35,634 nt of DNA, from the NCBI GenBank assembly GCA_024364805.1, contig CM044491.1, positions 105,335,090 through 105,370,723 on the forward strand. Reading direction: 5' to 3'. Source of the DNA: Euprymna scolopes. Taxonomy: Eukaryota > Mollusca > Cephalopoda > Sepiida > Sepiolidae. Below are positions 21,801-34,101 of the stretch, piece by piece. The translations under genes and the position numbers were made by a program. Position 1 is the first letter of the stretch. Each line of letters opens with the position of its first letter. The notes under the pieces are model-generated. The model did no database searches. It was not told the origin of the DNA and saw nothing but the letters and a program-made list of their open reading frames with translations.

Positions 21801-22450
21801 GATGTTTACATGTTGTAACATGTTACGTTTACATGTTGTAACAGGTTATGTTTACGGGTTGTAACAGGCTATGTTTACATGTTGTAACAGATTATGTTTA
21901 CAGGTTGTAACAGGCTATGTTTACATGTTGTAACAGGTTATGTTTACGGGCTGTAACAGGTTATGGTTACATGTTGTAACATGTTATGTTTACGGGTTGT
22001 AACAGGTTATGTTAACATGCTGTAACAGGTTATGTTTACATGTTGTAACAGATTATGTTTACATGGTCTAACAAGTTATGTTTACGGGTTGTAGCAGGTA
22101 ATGTTTACATGTTGTAACAGGTTATGTTTACATGCTGTAACAGGTTATGTTTACGGGTTGTAACAGGTTATGTTTACCGGCTGTAGCAGGTTATGTTTAC
22201 GGGTTGTAACAGGTTATGTTTACATGTTGTGGCAGGTTTACGGGTTGTAACAGGTATGTGTACAGATTGTAACAGGTTATGTTTACATGTTGTAACAGGC
22301 TATGTTTACGTGTTGTAACAGGTTATGTTTACGGGTTGTAACAGGTTATCTTTTCATGTTGTAACAGGTTATGTTTACGGGTTGTAACAGGTTATGTTTA
22401 CATGTTGTAACAGATTATGTTTACGGGTTGTAACAGGTTATGTTTACTTG
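21801..22450 (+). repeat. 23-bp minisatellite with two unit variants
   Basis: About 28 units of GTTATGTTTACATGTTGTAACAG or its ACGGG variant (differing in the ACATG/ACGGG block), many arranged alternately, which implies partial 46-bp dimers. Occasional units are shortened or carry AGATT for AGGTT. The unit contains a near-palindromic TGTTACA/TGTAACA context at the left end. There is no coding sense. Confidence 0.95.
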
Positions 22451-22454
22451 TTAA

Positions 22455-23830
22455 TTTCATAGTTATTACATGTTTACAGACCCCCCCAAAGCACGCCTCG
22501 CTTGATTATGATCAAAGTGTAGTATCTGATCTTATATGAAAGTTTATCCTTTTTCTTTCTCCATCAGATGTAAACTAAATTATTTACACGTTGAAACAAT
22601 GTCATTTCTGTCTCCATTTATAGTCCCCATTGGCAAGACGGATATTCCTCGCATTAAATATCTACCTCATGTGTAAATCTGCCATCATCGGGTGTCAAAT
22701 CAATATTTACACTTTTTTGTTAATATTAGGCCAACTACTTTCTAAAACTGGGAAATACCTACTCCGTGATAAAACTACTTAAGTCTCAAAGAGAAAGCAC
22801 TAGGGGGCTAATTCGTCGAACATTACAAATATAATGGACCTTTTAATCTAGGAAGTAGAACTAACTTTTCTTCCTTCTATCTGAGGGTATACTGCATATG
22901 GCGAGATGCCCAGGAACTTTGAAAGATCCTGCCGAACACTTTGCCGCTAGAATATTTCCTTGCAGATAACAATCTCGTTGTTTATAATGACAATCTTATC
23001 AGATTCTATCTAGAACCATCTTTGTCAGAAAAAAACACTTTATTTCATTAACCCTTATCTTTGATTAGATGCCGGACTTTATAAGTGATGAATGGCCGAA
23101 CAGTGTTTCGAATTAATACATAAATACATCGTCTTTAGGAATTATTACATAATTATATTAACAATTCAGAAAAAATCGCTCCTACTATCTAACAAAAACT
23201 TAGCAAGTTAACCCCCAAAGACTGTCTTTCTAAATTTTAGATTTTATACACAGAAGTGGCGCAGGTCAAGTCAAAATCAAATTCCTGAGTTTTTTCAAGT
23301 ACTTTTTTTTACATGTAGATTGATATTCAAACGCACTATGATACAGACCACCGTTTCTTATATAATAGATGACCAAGTTAGAAAATAACCGTTTGGGAAT
23401 CTAGATTACGAAGAATGAGAATATTTTTTAATTCTAAAATACTTTAATTTTAGTCGAAAATAATAATACCATTATAATAGGAAAGTAAACAAAATAGACA
23501 CATGCAATGGAGAAACTTAAGAATAGAGATGTAAGCAGGGAGAATATTTACAATATATCCATAACGCATATCTAAACGCTCATGATAAAATACAATAATA
23601 AATGGTATACAATCCATCGCTTAGTGATGATTATCATCACATGAGGACCGGTAATAATAGGTTGAACGGACAGAATATTACATAAAAAGAGTTAATTCCC
23701 CAACGGGATTTTGTTTTGCTCAACATGTATTTTAATTATTTTAGACTCGAATTAAAGGTATTAGAAGATTCCTAAATAGAGTATGTCTATCTTTAGTAGT
23801 ATATAGTTGCACTTTATACTTTTATTGAAT
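22455..23830. other. A+T-rich sequence without recognisable gene
   Basis: Nothing recognised beyond a C-run near 22480. Confidence 0.35.
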
Positions 23831-23862
23831 CGAGAGAGAAAGAGAGAGAGGGAGAGAGAGAG
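23831..23862. repeat. (GA)n microsatellite
   Basis: GA dinucleotides with three interruptions. Confidence 0.95.
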
Positions 23863-24430
23863 ATTTAATTTCAAACAAACCTAAATATGTTTTTATATTG
23901 CCCCTTTTTAAAATATACATTGATCGAAGTAGCTATCTTTATCTCTCGCTGTTTAATGTCTCGTTCCACCAGTTTACGCTTATTTTGATTAATATCAAAT
24001 TTCTCCTTCATTATGACAACTCTCCAACCGGAAGTGTGCGCCTTTTTACTCATGTCTCTGTGTACAAAATCTGGCTATCTCTTAGTATGGGAAAGCTTGT
24101 ACAAAAAACGAGAAAAACTAAAGAAAAATATTGAAAGTCTTAAAACTATAGAATACTGATTAAAAATTGTCAGCAATTATGTAGTAAAAACATTTGTTTA
24201 ACCCTGTTTTATAACTAAATAACTGGTATATAAGATAAAATATATGCGTATTTACAGTTAGCAATTATAGGAGGTCGTTTAAGTTTAAAATTGACATATT
24301 AACCTCTTACAAACAGAGAACAAAAAGTGGCAGGGCTCTTCAGACCTTATGTGCGATAGTGTTAAACTCACTTGGTGTTTAACTTAATGTGCGCATTTTT
24401 TTTTATTTTTACAAATTCTCTTATACTCTA
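23863..24430. other. A+T-rich sequence without recognisable gene
   Basis: Overlapping frames on both strands at 23871-24134 cancel each other as evidence, and nothing is recognised. Confidence 0.35.
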
Positions 24431-24439
24431 CAGTTTTTT

Positions 24440-25130
24440 TCCTTTGCTTGTTTTTTTGGTCCCCCGGCAAAAGGAGGGTAGTCATGTAAATTCACCCTTG
24501 TCTGTTCATCTGTTCGCACTTTTCTTAATAACTACGCCTTGGGATTTTTTTTTGAAATTTTGCACAAATATTAAACATGATATGTGGGAAAAAAACAGAA
24601 CGGATTTTCCGGGAATACTCCGTTTGCCCCCCTAGGGGCGCCTTTTGGGTTAAAATGGCTAAAATTGATACTTTTGTGCTTATTAAAATAAATTGATGTC
24701 TTGGATGTTCATAAAACTTTCTGAAAAGTTGTAACTAACTTATTACTATATAATTTTGTTTTTTCTATACTTCGGGATAACTCTAGGATAGATCCCAGGA
24801 ACTCATTTAAGGCTAATAAAAACAGTCTATTTTTGGGACTATTTTATCATATTTGTCCAAAATTTTCGGTTAATATCTATTTAACAGTTTTGCATGGTGC
24901 TGAACTCAAATTTAAATCTTTTAAGGCCTTGAGAACTTTTGGGGCTAAATGGGGTAGGCAAATGATGACCTTAGTCATTTCTGAAATTTACATATGTTAA
25001 GGCCTAAAACTGCACCGTTTGTTGATTTTCATTAGGATCTGACGTCCCCTGGGGACGTTTTGGGCTAAATAGAAGGCGAATGCAGAACTTGGTCATTTTT
25101 TATGCCTTGTTCACTGTGTACTCACGGGAG
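24440..25130. repeat. Unassigned dispersed-repeat-like block with internal degenerate repeats and palindromes
   Basis: A TTTTGGG(G)CTAAAT-type phrase recurs at about 24643, 24938 and 25057, each near a G/C-rich patch and a following GGTCATT or AGTCATT. The palindromes CCCCTAGGGG (24629-24638) and ACGTCCCC-T-GGGGACGT (25042-25058) sit beside two of these phrases. The head (CTGTTCATCTGTTCGCAC, then AATTTTGCACAAAT) resembles a widespread style of invertebrate interspersed repeat. No coding capacity is seen. Confidence 0.5.
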
Positions 25131-25940
25131 ACCATGCATGCTTCACTTGTTTTGCCTTAAAATGATCCAACACACAATGGGGAGCCGTTTATGATACATA
25201 TCATATATATCAGGCATATTTCTTTAGTTTTCAAACAAGACCGGTTCTGCCAATTACAGCACATACATTACTTATGTTATGTTTATTTCTCAGATTGCAA
25301 TCAGGTTCGTTCCATGATGTATGGGTGCTTTCCTTGTTCTAACAGAATTACTTTTTTGTCATTCTAATGGAATTCCATTGTAAATCGCACTATATTTGCA
25401 TATCATTGATTAGGAGGAATGGTTCTTCCAATTCTAAGCTGACTTTTCCTATTAAACATGTTGTTGAGACCAAAGATTATTTCCCATGAGCTGATTTAAA
25501 AACGTCATCAAGCTTGGCAGAAAAACAAATCAACCATGTCAGTTCTAATAGGTAAATAAGATCTGTCTCGCATCACCGTGTGAAATATTATGCCTTCACC
25601 GGCAACTTCTTAACCATTGTATTCTTCTTGAATAATCTGTTATAATTTATACTAAGTGAACGTTTTTTTTTCTGATTAGAATCATGTTGTCTGATTCAAT
25701 TTCATGTTTTGATATGCAAACATGTAACCATCAAATACAGTCAACTTGTTAACATAAATATAACTATTCATTGTATTGATTTCCAAGAACAAGAAGATTA
25801 CTCTTGCCCAAATCGACTTTGGCCGAGAAAAAGTGCAAAATTCGTTTGATATCACACTTCATCTTTTCTTTCCTAGATCCCTTAAAAAGAAATTATTCTA
25901 GATTATTTCTAGACTTTTTTGTTGCTTTTATGCATCTTGA
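25130..25940. other. A+T-rich sequence without recognisable gene
   Basis: Nothing recognised. Confidence 0.35.
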
Positions 25941-26260
25941 GGTCTGATACCTTTATAACGGGTCCGAACAGCACCATCCAAACGAGGTGTCTCTAACCTC
26001 GTCGAACTGCACTCGATATTACAAGGGATCTTTCGATCGTACGTTGCCCCGTCACAAGTTGGCCTATTGATCATCTTCACACGTGTTTCGGTGGTAGGGC
26101 GCTTCGCTTCTCAACCGAATCGTCTCCTATCCTGTATAGTCTCCGGGTTCATTAATGCCTCCGATGGTCCCTGCAGCTCGCTGCAAAATGGAGAGCCCTC
26201 ACCTCAAACAGACCCCCGGTTTATAACAATAACAACTATTTAAGTTCATTACTTCACAAC
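25940..26260 (+). repeat. GC-richer segment with tRNA-like A box (possible SINE head)
   Basis: GGTGGTAGGGCGCTTCGCTTCTC at about 26087-26109 resembles a tRNA D-arm (polymerase III A box) running into an anticodon-arm-like stretch. GGGTTCATTAATGCC near 26146 is a weak B box. A CGAGGT/ACCTCG hairpin with a 7-base loop (25983-26001) lies upstream. It does not fold into a full tRNA. A tRNA-derived SINE or an unrelated old element would both fit. Confidence 0.3.
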
Positions 26261-26379
26261 GACTACTGTCTTAATTGAGGTGACTTAATATAACAGTGAA
26301 CGATGTATGACAAGACAAGTAAAGTTACAAATTTGCAATTAACACAGGTTAGTCAACATTATAACATCATGCCCTGAGG

Positions 26380-26562
26380 GCTCCCCCGGTTGGGAGCTCT
26401 TTGTCAGCCCAGCCCTTCAGTTTGCTGAATACGACTCTAATAATTTTAGAATTCCTTTTTCTGAATCCAACTCTTTTTCCTCACCTCGGAGAGTAGTTAA
26501 AACATCCTTTCTCTCTTCCCCTTAGAGCCTCCACTTGTCTCAACCGCTCAACAGCTCTCTCG

Positions 26563-26608
<46 letters not shown>

Positions 26609-26930
26609 TGGCAGTGGATGCTTGTTCACACTGATATCTATTGGCAGTTCCTGGGTTTCTTCACCCAGCACTGTGTGCGGCTCTTATCAGCAAATGCCCC
26701 TTCTAATACAAATAACTCCTCTGACATCTCGGATATAATTCCAATTCCGTCCCTATTTTTGAAGCAATAAACCATCTGGTTTGTCTGTAACAAGCCCATA
26801 ATAACAGTTCGGCGGTTGGTCCTATTTTGCTAGTAAAGTCTGCATTTCTCTGCACTCCTCCACCTCATCCTGTCTGGTCAAACACCCTCCTCACCGTAAT
26901 ATGTACCTCGCCGCATGCATTCATGACACA
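26380..26930. other. Pyrimidine-rich, GC-richer segment
   Basis: Rich in C and T with a (CT)n tract inside. Its composition differs from both flanks, suggesting an inserted element on the minus strand. Frames at 26535-26738 and 26827-27030 are low-complexity or lack domains, so no gene is called. Confidence 0.35.
26554..26604. repeat. (CT)n microsatellite
   Basis: CT dinucleotides with two early CG interruptions. Confidence 0.95.
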
Positions 26931-27640
26931 ATACTGTCACACATTGTCCCTACCAAATTATGTAGCTCAATATGATATACGTGTTATGACATTTAATTCT
27001 GACGCTATTTACTTACCGAAAGCACACTGATAAAACTTCCTTTTAAATGAAAATACTTGTATCTGCTAACCATACGCATATTAAGTATATTCATATTTTT
27101 TCATTTTTAATAGTCATTCACAATGCAATAAAATTAACTAACTGTAGTTTATTTTATCAAAAACATTTCTCGTATGAAAATAACAAACCTCTAGATTAAC
27201 AAACCCCTAGATTACTGAGGCAACTATATTTTTTTCCATGTGTGGAATGTCTTCTTTTGGAAAGGTTGATTAAAAACTGGTCTGGTTTCTGGCTTGACCT
27301 TCGTGGGTAGGTAATTTAATAGAGAAATTTGATCGAAATTGCGTGCATTATTCGTGTCTCCTCTTCTAAGCCAAGCAGATCCGGTAAAATGTCAGAATAC
27401 AAAGTAAAAAATGTCCGCCGAGTAGGCAATTTGGTCAGGTAAAATAGAAAAAAATTCGCCAGTAGCCATTCCTCGCCAGGACCACCTGAAGTAACCACTA
27501 AAGCTAACCCTTCTCATATAACGGCGCAATGTATGGCAGGAACTTTTTTAGGTGAGAACAGGGTATTCTGACATGTAAAGTCTGAATTAGAATGTCAGAA
27601 TTATGCCAAGAAACGTAGGATAATATTCGATTATTCTTTT
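26930..27640. other. Unassigned sequence
   Basis: A slightly GC-richer patch at 27280-27540 is noted, with no domain or RNA signature. Confidence 0.35.
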
Positions 27641-27646
27641 TAATAG

Positions 27647-28700
<1,054 letters not shown>

Positions 28701-28704
28701 CTTC

Positions 28705-28775
28705 GTCTGAGTGTGTGTGTTCGTTCCCTATGCACGCTGAAACGGCTAAGCCTAATTTCAGGAAATTAAACAAAA
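28705..28775 (+). repeat. Dispersed motif, copy 1 (GAAACG-CT-AG-CTA type)
   Basis: A GTGTGT-rich stretch followed by CTGAAACGGCTAAGCCTA and then AAATT. A related order is seen at 30345-30425, in the same orientation. Confidence 0.5.
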
Positions 28776-28779
28776 ATGT

Positions 28780-30340
28780 GATTTATTTAAATGCCAGGGT
28801 TCTTAAATAGGTTTTTGTACCAGACTTTAATAAGTATAGTATTTTCCATTTATCTAAAGTTCTTCTTATTTACATGGCAACAATATGTCGATATATACAC
28901 ACACACTTCAATGTCTTAAGTAATGCAGGTCTCTTATTAGCGACCAGTTCATTTGAACAGATGCGACACGGGATGCGTTTACCTTCAAAACTAACTAAAA
29001 TATCATCGCAATCAGACAATACATCCTTGCGTGAAGAGGAGAATGCAGTGATTTCAAATTAATGATCAATTTATTTGTCGGTTCAATGACTACGTTATTC
29101 ATTAATAGTGGGTAGCAAATCCAGGAAATCACCTTGCTATCCTGCGAGTATCATTAGAAATGTTTCGATTTGTTCCTGCAATAACGCTTGAACAACATAT
29201 TTTCTATCAATGTTATGTCTAGCAATGCCGTGCGAGTTTGGTTGTAATTCTCAGTTAAACCGCGGTGGTTTCAATACGAAGTAAACTCGGTCTTAAATCT
29301 ACGTGCGTATACACAGGAATTATTTTGTGTAAACACAGACATCTTCAGAAGAAAATAATCTAGCATTACTTTTAAAAAAATATTCGTATTATTTTAATTA
29401 TTCGGACTAATGCTTAAATTTGGAGTTTTATTTTTACAACGTTGAAGTCGATCTTACCTCTGGCGTTTTTTTAAAAAAGTATCTCATTGAAGCTGAGTAT
29501 CTTCCTTCTAAACTCGGGAATCTATACGAAATTCTGAACGGAAGTTTTTATTTTACGCACGCATAAGCAATGATTGTTTAGAAGCTGGAACTAATTTACA
29601 AGGATGCTTAATGTAATGAATAAACTACTTGGTAACCTTTAGTTGTATGTGACACTTTTCTCAGGGCTGAAGATGTAATTCTCACTGTGTGTGATACAAA
29701 GAATATGGATTCCTTAAGACGTATACGCAGTCAAGGTTGGTGACAGGAAAACTCCATATCCTGCGGGTTGGAATAAGGGATATAAATTCTCGAACTCGAC
29801 AGAAAGAGTATCGTTTTGGGGAAGGTACGCCTGAAGGAGGTCGGAGATAACATCCGCCGATATGTTGTGAAAAGAACTCTCAAGATGATAACAGTCGTCC
29901 TATAATGCAAATAATACGATTTATCAATGCTCACCCATAAAATAATGGAACTTAAAACGATATTTTTTTTTATATCCTATCGTCTTGTACTGATGCAGGT
30001 TTAATCGACGAATCTTATTTCACGTCAAAACACCTGCATAAGGATTGTGTCCGTCGGTCGATTTATAACGGTTAAGTTTCTGATAGCGATTTCTTTGGTC
30101 GGTCCCTGTTAATTTTTAAATAACTCTGTCGTTGATCGGTGACATAATTTTGTTAAATTATGTTTTCGAAATAAAGCAATTCGACGTTGAACATTTTTCA
30201 TTTGAAGTTGGCCCTGTATGATTTGACCTTAAGCGTGTGTATATTATAAAAATACTTCAAAGTTGAATATGTTTTTTATTTAAGTTTATAAATATCTAGA
30301 AACGCATTCATTAAATATATCTATCTACTATTATATAAAA
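28780..30340. other. Unassigned sequence
   Basis: Short frames at 28874-29062 and 29731-29934 have no domain, start context or splice context. Nothing else is recognised. Confidence 0.35.
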
Positions 30341-30344
30341 GTGG

Positions 30345-30425
30345 CTTTGTGTGCATGTCTGTGAGTTCTTTTCTCATAGGTTCTGAAACGTCTGAGTCTA
30401 TCTTTTGTAAATTTCGATCAAAGGT
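30345..30425 (+). repeat. Dispersed motif, copy 2
   Basis: TGTGTGCATGTCTGTGAG is followed by CTGAAACGTCTGAGTCTA and AAATTTCGATC, matching the order at 28705-28775. A TATTATATAAAAG phrase just upstream is typical of the left end of common short invertebrate repeats. Confidence 0.5.
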
Positions 30426-30516
30426 TATTTATATATCTGGCAGTGTTTTTCTGTATGTTTTGTACAGAAATTCATTCGATAAGTATCGAAAATCGAAAAA
30501 AAAAATCATAACATAC

Positions 30517-30598
30517 TCTTTCTTACTCATAGATAAAATAGAGGAAATTTTAAGGGGTAATATTTTGCGTTACACCAGCAAAGGAAAATAATCAGTGT
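30517..30598 (+). repeat. Dispersed repeat pair C, copy 1
   Basis: TCTTTCTTACTCATAGAT through AATATTTTGCGTTACAC to AAAATAATCAG resembles 32296-32372 in the same orientation, with scattered differences. Confidence 0.6.
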
Positions 30599-30599
30599 T

Positions 30600-31050
30600 T
30601 CCTATTAAGCGGTTTTCTCGCTAGGTATAGAGATTTCGTTTTCAATTTAGCGGGTAAAATGTTTACTTAGTGACTACTGGTTGTTTTTTGCTAGTCATCC
30701 ACAACCCCGCTTTTTTAAGGTTTAAAGAACAATTAAAAGCACTTGAAAATACTTTAAAACATAAACTACCTCATTCAGATAGGTGAAAAAGTACCATTTT
30801 TTGCCTTTCGTAACAATTATTTATTAAATATCTGTTTTCTTTCCGCCATTTTGTTTCGATTAAACATTCTTTAACTCGCTATAAAATTGCCTTTTCCAAA
30901 TACATTTTATTTGGGAGAGCATTCTAGCCTCTATTAATTAAAATACGATATAAGTACATTCCTCATTTTTAAAGTATTTATCAACTTAGTAAAAGTGTAG
31001 AAAAGTTAACAGCCGAAAAATATATAAATATATAAACAACAACAACGCCA
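30600..31050. other. A+T-rich sequence without recognisable gene
   Basis: Nothing recognised. Confidence 0.35.
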
Positions 31051-31056
31051 AAAACG

Positions 31057-31461
31057 TATACCAAACGCAGTAACATTTAATTATCTACCGATATTTATAC
31101 TTTTAACTAAGTTTTTCTCTAATTTCAAAATATGTTGTTCAAAGTGGTTTTTACACATTGAATTAAAAAAATAAACAAATGGTCGATTATTGATTAACGA
31201 GTGAGAAGGCTTAATTTGTGAAAAGTTGTTAACAAATGGTTCATTCCCTAACCCAAAGTGTATGCTGTACTCCTAAATTTAGAGTAGTTAGTTCGTAGTC
31301 ATAGACTTTTTATACACTTTTCAAACAAGAAGTTTCCAACTGTTAAAAGATAAGCGACCAGTAGTTTATTGTAAATACAACTAAAATAAATGATATATAA
31401 ATAACATAAACACAATTTAAGCACATATAAGAGATACTAACATTTTACTGCGTTTGGTATA
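31057..31461. mobile_element. Candidate non-autonomous element bounded by 20-bp inverted repeats
   Basis: TATACCAAACGCAGTAACAT (31057-31076) and its inverted partner at 31442-31461 match at 19 of 20 positions and enclose about 365 bases of non-coding, A+T-rich DNA. No clear target-site duplication is visible, and the match barely extends outwards, so the true ends and the superfamily are unknown. A length of about 400 bases fits a MITE. Confidence 0.4.
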
Positions 31462-31464
31462 AGG

Positions 31465-32290
31465 AATTTGTTGATTTTTTATTGTTTACAGTTTCCCGTC
31501 TGTTGACTAATCTATACTTTAACACATAGCCAACGTTCCTGCTTTCACTTATTTTATTAATCTTTTCAATGTTCATTATTACATTTACTTGTCACCGTGA
31601 ACTAACTTTTAAGTTGCGGCATATGTTAATACCTCAAAAAAGTGTATTTCCTTTATTGTTGAGCAAACATTATAAACAGAAACAAAGTATCCCACATGTG
31701 GAAAAAATTACTTGTCTTCCTACGAAGACAAAGTTAAAAACAAGGTCAGTTGTTAATGTAGTGAAAACTCCGCTTCGCCCAAAAGAGGCATTCGGGATTC
31801 GGGCAACAATTTTAATCCTCAATCTTAAAGTATTCCTCCTTTAAGGATAGAAAAGATGAAGTATATTACCAGAACAGATACCATGATTTAACGTTAATTT
31901 TATTAGAAAAAGGAAAACATAATATACAGTAACCGAAAATAGAAATGTATAGTAAAATTGTCAAATATTTAAATCGTATTTTTTTTTTAATTTAACATAT
32001 TCGGAGCAGACAAAAATATACTCGACTGTGAATGATAGTGGCCAGAAGAAGTGCTGCTTAATTTAATCTAATTATACACCTATTGCTTACGCCCTTTACT
32101 GGTTTAGGATTAAAGACTGTTAAACATTTTTTTTTATTAATTAATTAATTTTTTTGTGGGGGGGGAGATTTATTCTACATGTTTTACTTTTGAGGGTGAG
32201 TTCGGTGATTTTATGGCATTGCGAGTTAGACTTAAGTTTAGACAGACATTAAAGATTAGTTATCTGTCCCCAAAAGTTAGAATATCCAAG
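31465..32290. other. A+T-rich sequence without recognisable gene
   Basis: A frame at 31569-31844 has no recognisable domain. A G-run occurs near 32158-32166. Nothing else is seen. Confidence 0.35.
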
Positions 32291-32295
32291 AATAG

Positions 32296-32372
32296 TCTTT
32301 CTCTCTTATAGATTAAAAAGAAGAGTTTCACAGGGGAATATTTTACGTTACACTGCCCAAGCGAAATAATAA
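32296..32372 (+). repeat. Dispersed repeat pair C, copy 2
   Basis: TCTTTCTCTCTTATAGAT through AATATTTTACGTTACAC to GCGAAATAATAATA matches the copy at 30517-30598. Confidence 0.6.
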
Positions 32373-32419
32373 TATCTCAGCAAATCATATCTTCTTAAAA
32401 AAAAGATTCATTGTCATCT

Positions 32420-32482
32420 GGAGATATAGCTCAGTTTTAGCGCATAAGATTTGTGGAGAGTAGACAATGCATTGTGGATGCG
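32420..32482 (+). repeat. tRNA-like head (possible decayed SINE)
   Basis: GGAGATA is followed by TAGCTCAGTTTTAGCGC (32427-32443), a good polymerase III A box in the position expected after a 7-base acceptor strand. The anticodon arm does not pair, and no B box or acceptor 3' strand is visible, so this is not a working tRNA gene. tRNA-derived SINEs are common in cephalopods. Confidence 0.4.
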
Positions 32483-32489
32483 TTATTGG

Positions 32490-32900
32490 CAGCCCCCGTT
32501 ACTCTCGCTTCTCTTTATTTGTCTCTCAGTCCTCATTATTAATGAGTGATTTTTCTGACAAAGGGAGAAGAAAAATCTTTATTCTAGGTTGGCAGTATTT
32601 TGCGTGAACAGTCCCCAGAGATGTCGGAGATTTTCTGTTTCTATGTCTATCTTTGTGGTCATGTCACTAGTAAAGGTGCTGGAGGTAAACTTTTTATATG
32701 GGCTGACGTTATCCGCCTGATAGTTAGGGATCCGAACCTTGGTTTAACCCCTAAGGAGGTTGTCCTATCAGCAGGTGCAAAATACTGGGGCTGCGGTATT
32801 GCCATTTGATGAATGAATTTTGGACCATGCAGTAGCTTCTGATGAGGCTTCTCGATTCTATATTTGTGGGTAATTGTTACAGCTTTACCTTATCTTGTGT
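32490..32900. other. Unassigned sequence before the (TA)n tract
   Basis: A 69-codon plus-strand frame at 32600-32809 has no domain I recognise. A CTGATGA at 32838 lacks the rest of a hammerhead. Confidence 0.3.
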
Positions 32901-32901
32901 T

Positions 32902-32903
<2 letters not shown>

Positions 32904-32973
<70 letters not shown>

Positions 32974-33001
32974 TATGTATATATATATATACATATATAT
33001 A
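32904..33001. repeat. (TA)n microsatellite with CATATATG interruptions
   Basis: A pure TA tract to about 32967, then TA runs broken by C and G in palindromic CATATATATG-type steps. It directly abuts the LINE fragment starting at 33002. Confidence 0.96.
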
Positions 33002-33274
33002 TTTCTTCGTTTCTTTTTCTATCTTACTTTCCCTCCCTGTACTGCTCTAAGCCAGTCTGTCGACCTATTCCACAAATAACACAAATCCATCATGAAACGT
33101 TTCCAGAAAAAATACACGTATAAACCCAGATCCCCAACTTTCAACTTAGACCCCCACTACTATGTCGCCTTCTCCAACATTAGGAGTCTACGCTCACACC
33201 TTCCAGAGGTTGAAACCTAATTACAGGTGACTAAACAACATATTATTCCTAAGCGAAACTGGCATTAGACCGAT
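33002..33274 (+). pseudogene. Second fragment of the same LINE family: upstream segment and first part of the endonuclease
   Basis: The translation contains LSQSVDLFHK, FQKKYTYKPRS, HYYVAFSNIRSLRSHLPEVET and then, after a stop and a one-base frame change, LFLSETGIRP. These match ALSKSDDLFHK, FNKKYTIKPGS, NYHVCFANIKGLCSNFPEVEA and SFLSETGIGQ of the LINE at 1-1711 in the same order. The nucleotide match begins at TTCTTCGTT, right after a (TA)n tract, and stops just past the catalytic Glu motif near 33274. The rest of the endonuclease and all of the RT are missing. This is a 3'-truncated piece, unusual for LINEs, which are normally truncated at the 5' end. Confidence 0.8.
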
Positions 33275-33289
33275 TAAAGCTTGTGTATC

Positions 33290-34050
33290 GCATTATTGAA
33301 GGTCAATATATTTTCCTTATTTTGAAATTGCTATGACATGCAAAGAAGAAAAATAGCAAGTCTGCTTTTATGTTACTTTAAAGTTTTAAATAGCAGTTTT
33401 ATTAATATGCCATGCTTAATTTTCTAATATCGATTTTGTTGGTCTGCCATTTTCAGGTTTAAATAGAATCTCTTTTTTTATTACTAACTTTTAATTTTAA
33501 GGATGTTTTCAACGGTAAATAGGCAGATTAAAAGGGCGCATCTTTAATATAATACTCTTATTACTTTCATCATGTGAGGATTTTCCTCTTAACACATGAT
33601 TGAAATCGATTACATGGTTGTAAGAGTTCAATGATTGAAATATCATTTACGCATTTCTGGTGGCAAAGTTTGCGTTGAAAAGGGAACACATATTAAGAAT
33701 TTGGAAATCAATTTAAACAAGCGATTATCGCAGTAAAAATCTCATGGAATAAAATTGTTTTTTTATAAAAGTTGTAATGACATTTTCGTAAGAGAGGACA
33801 ATAAGAGTTTTCATGTTTATATTTTTTCTTGTTCTAATGTACACAGACATGACAGAAAATAATAGACACTGAGATAAATACTTTTTTCGAAGTATTTATA
33901 TTTAACAGATAAGAATGGTGCAGAAATAATTTAGAATATCTAGATTAAAATTGCATCTAATAACACTGAAGTATGCCATTAACAAAAGGAGTGTTAGAGC
34001 TATCAGAATTTCTGTCGAGACGGATCTTTGATTAACGCTAAAGTGGTTTA
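33290..34050. other. A+T-rich sequence without recognisable gene
   Basis: Nothing recognised between the LINE fragment and the Tc1-like transposase. Confidence 0.35.
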
Positions 34051-34101
34051 GTCAGCGCAGAATAGATGGGAAAAACTCTCAATACCATATTTCCACTGTG
34101 A

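Noticed and set aside
21801-22450. CRISPR-like array of 23-base repeats
   Set aside because: Units are head to tail with no unique spacers, and the context is eukaryotic, so it is a minisatellite.
32420-32495. Functional tRNA gene
   Set aside because: The A box is good, but the anticodon arm, B box and acceptor closure are missing.
32838-32860. Second CTGATGA just before a (TA)n tract, resembling the hammerhead context at 2541
   Set aside because: The GAAA part is absent (CGATT instead) and stem II is poor, so it is a chance or fully decayed match.
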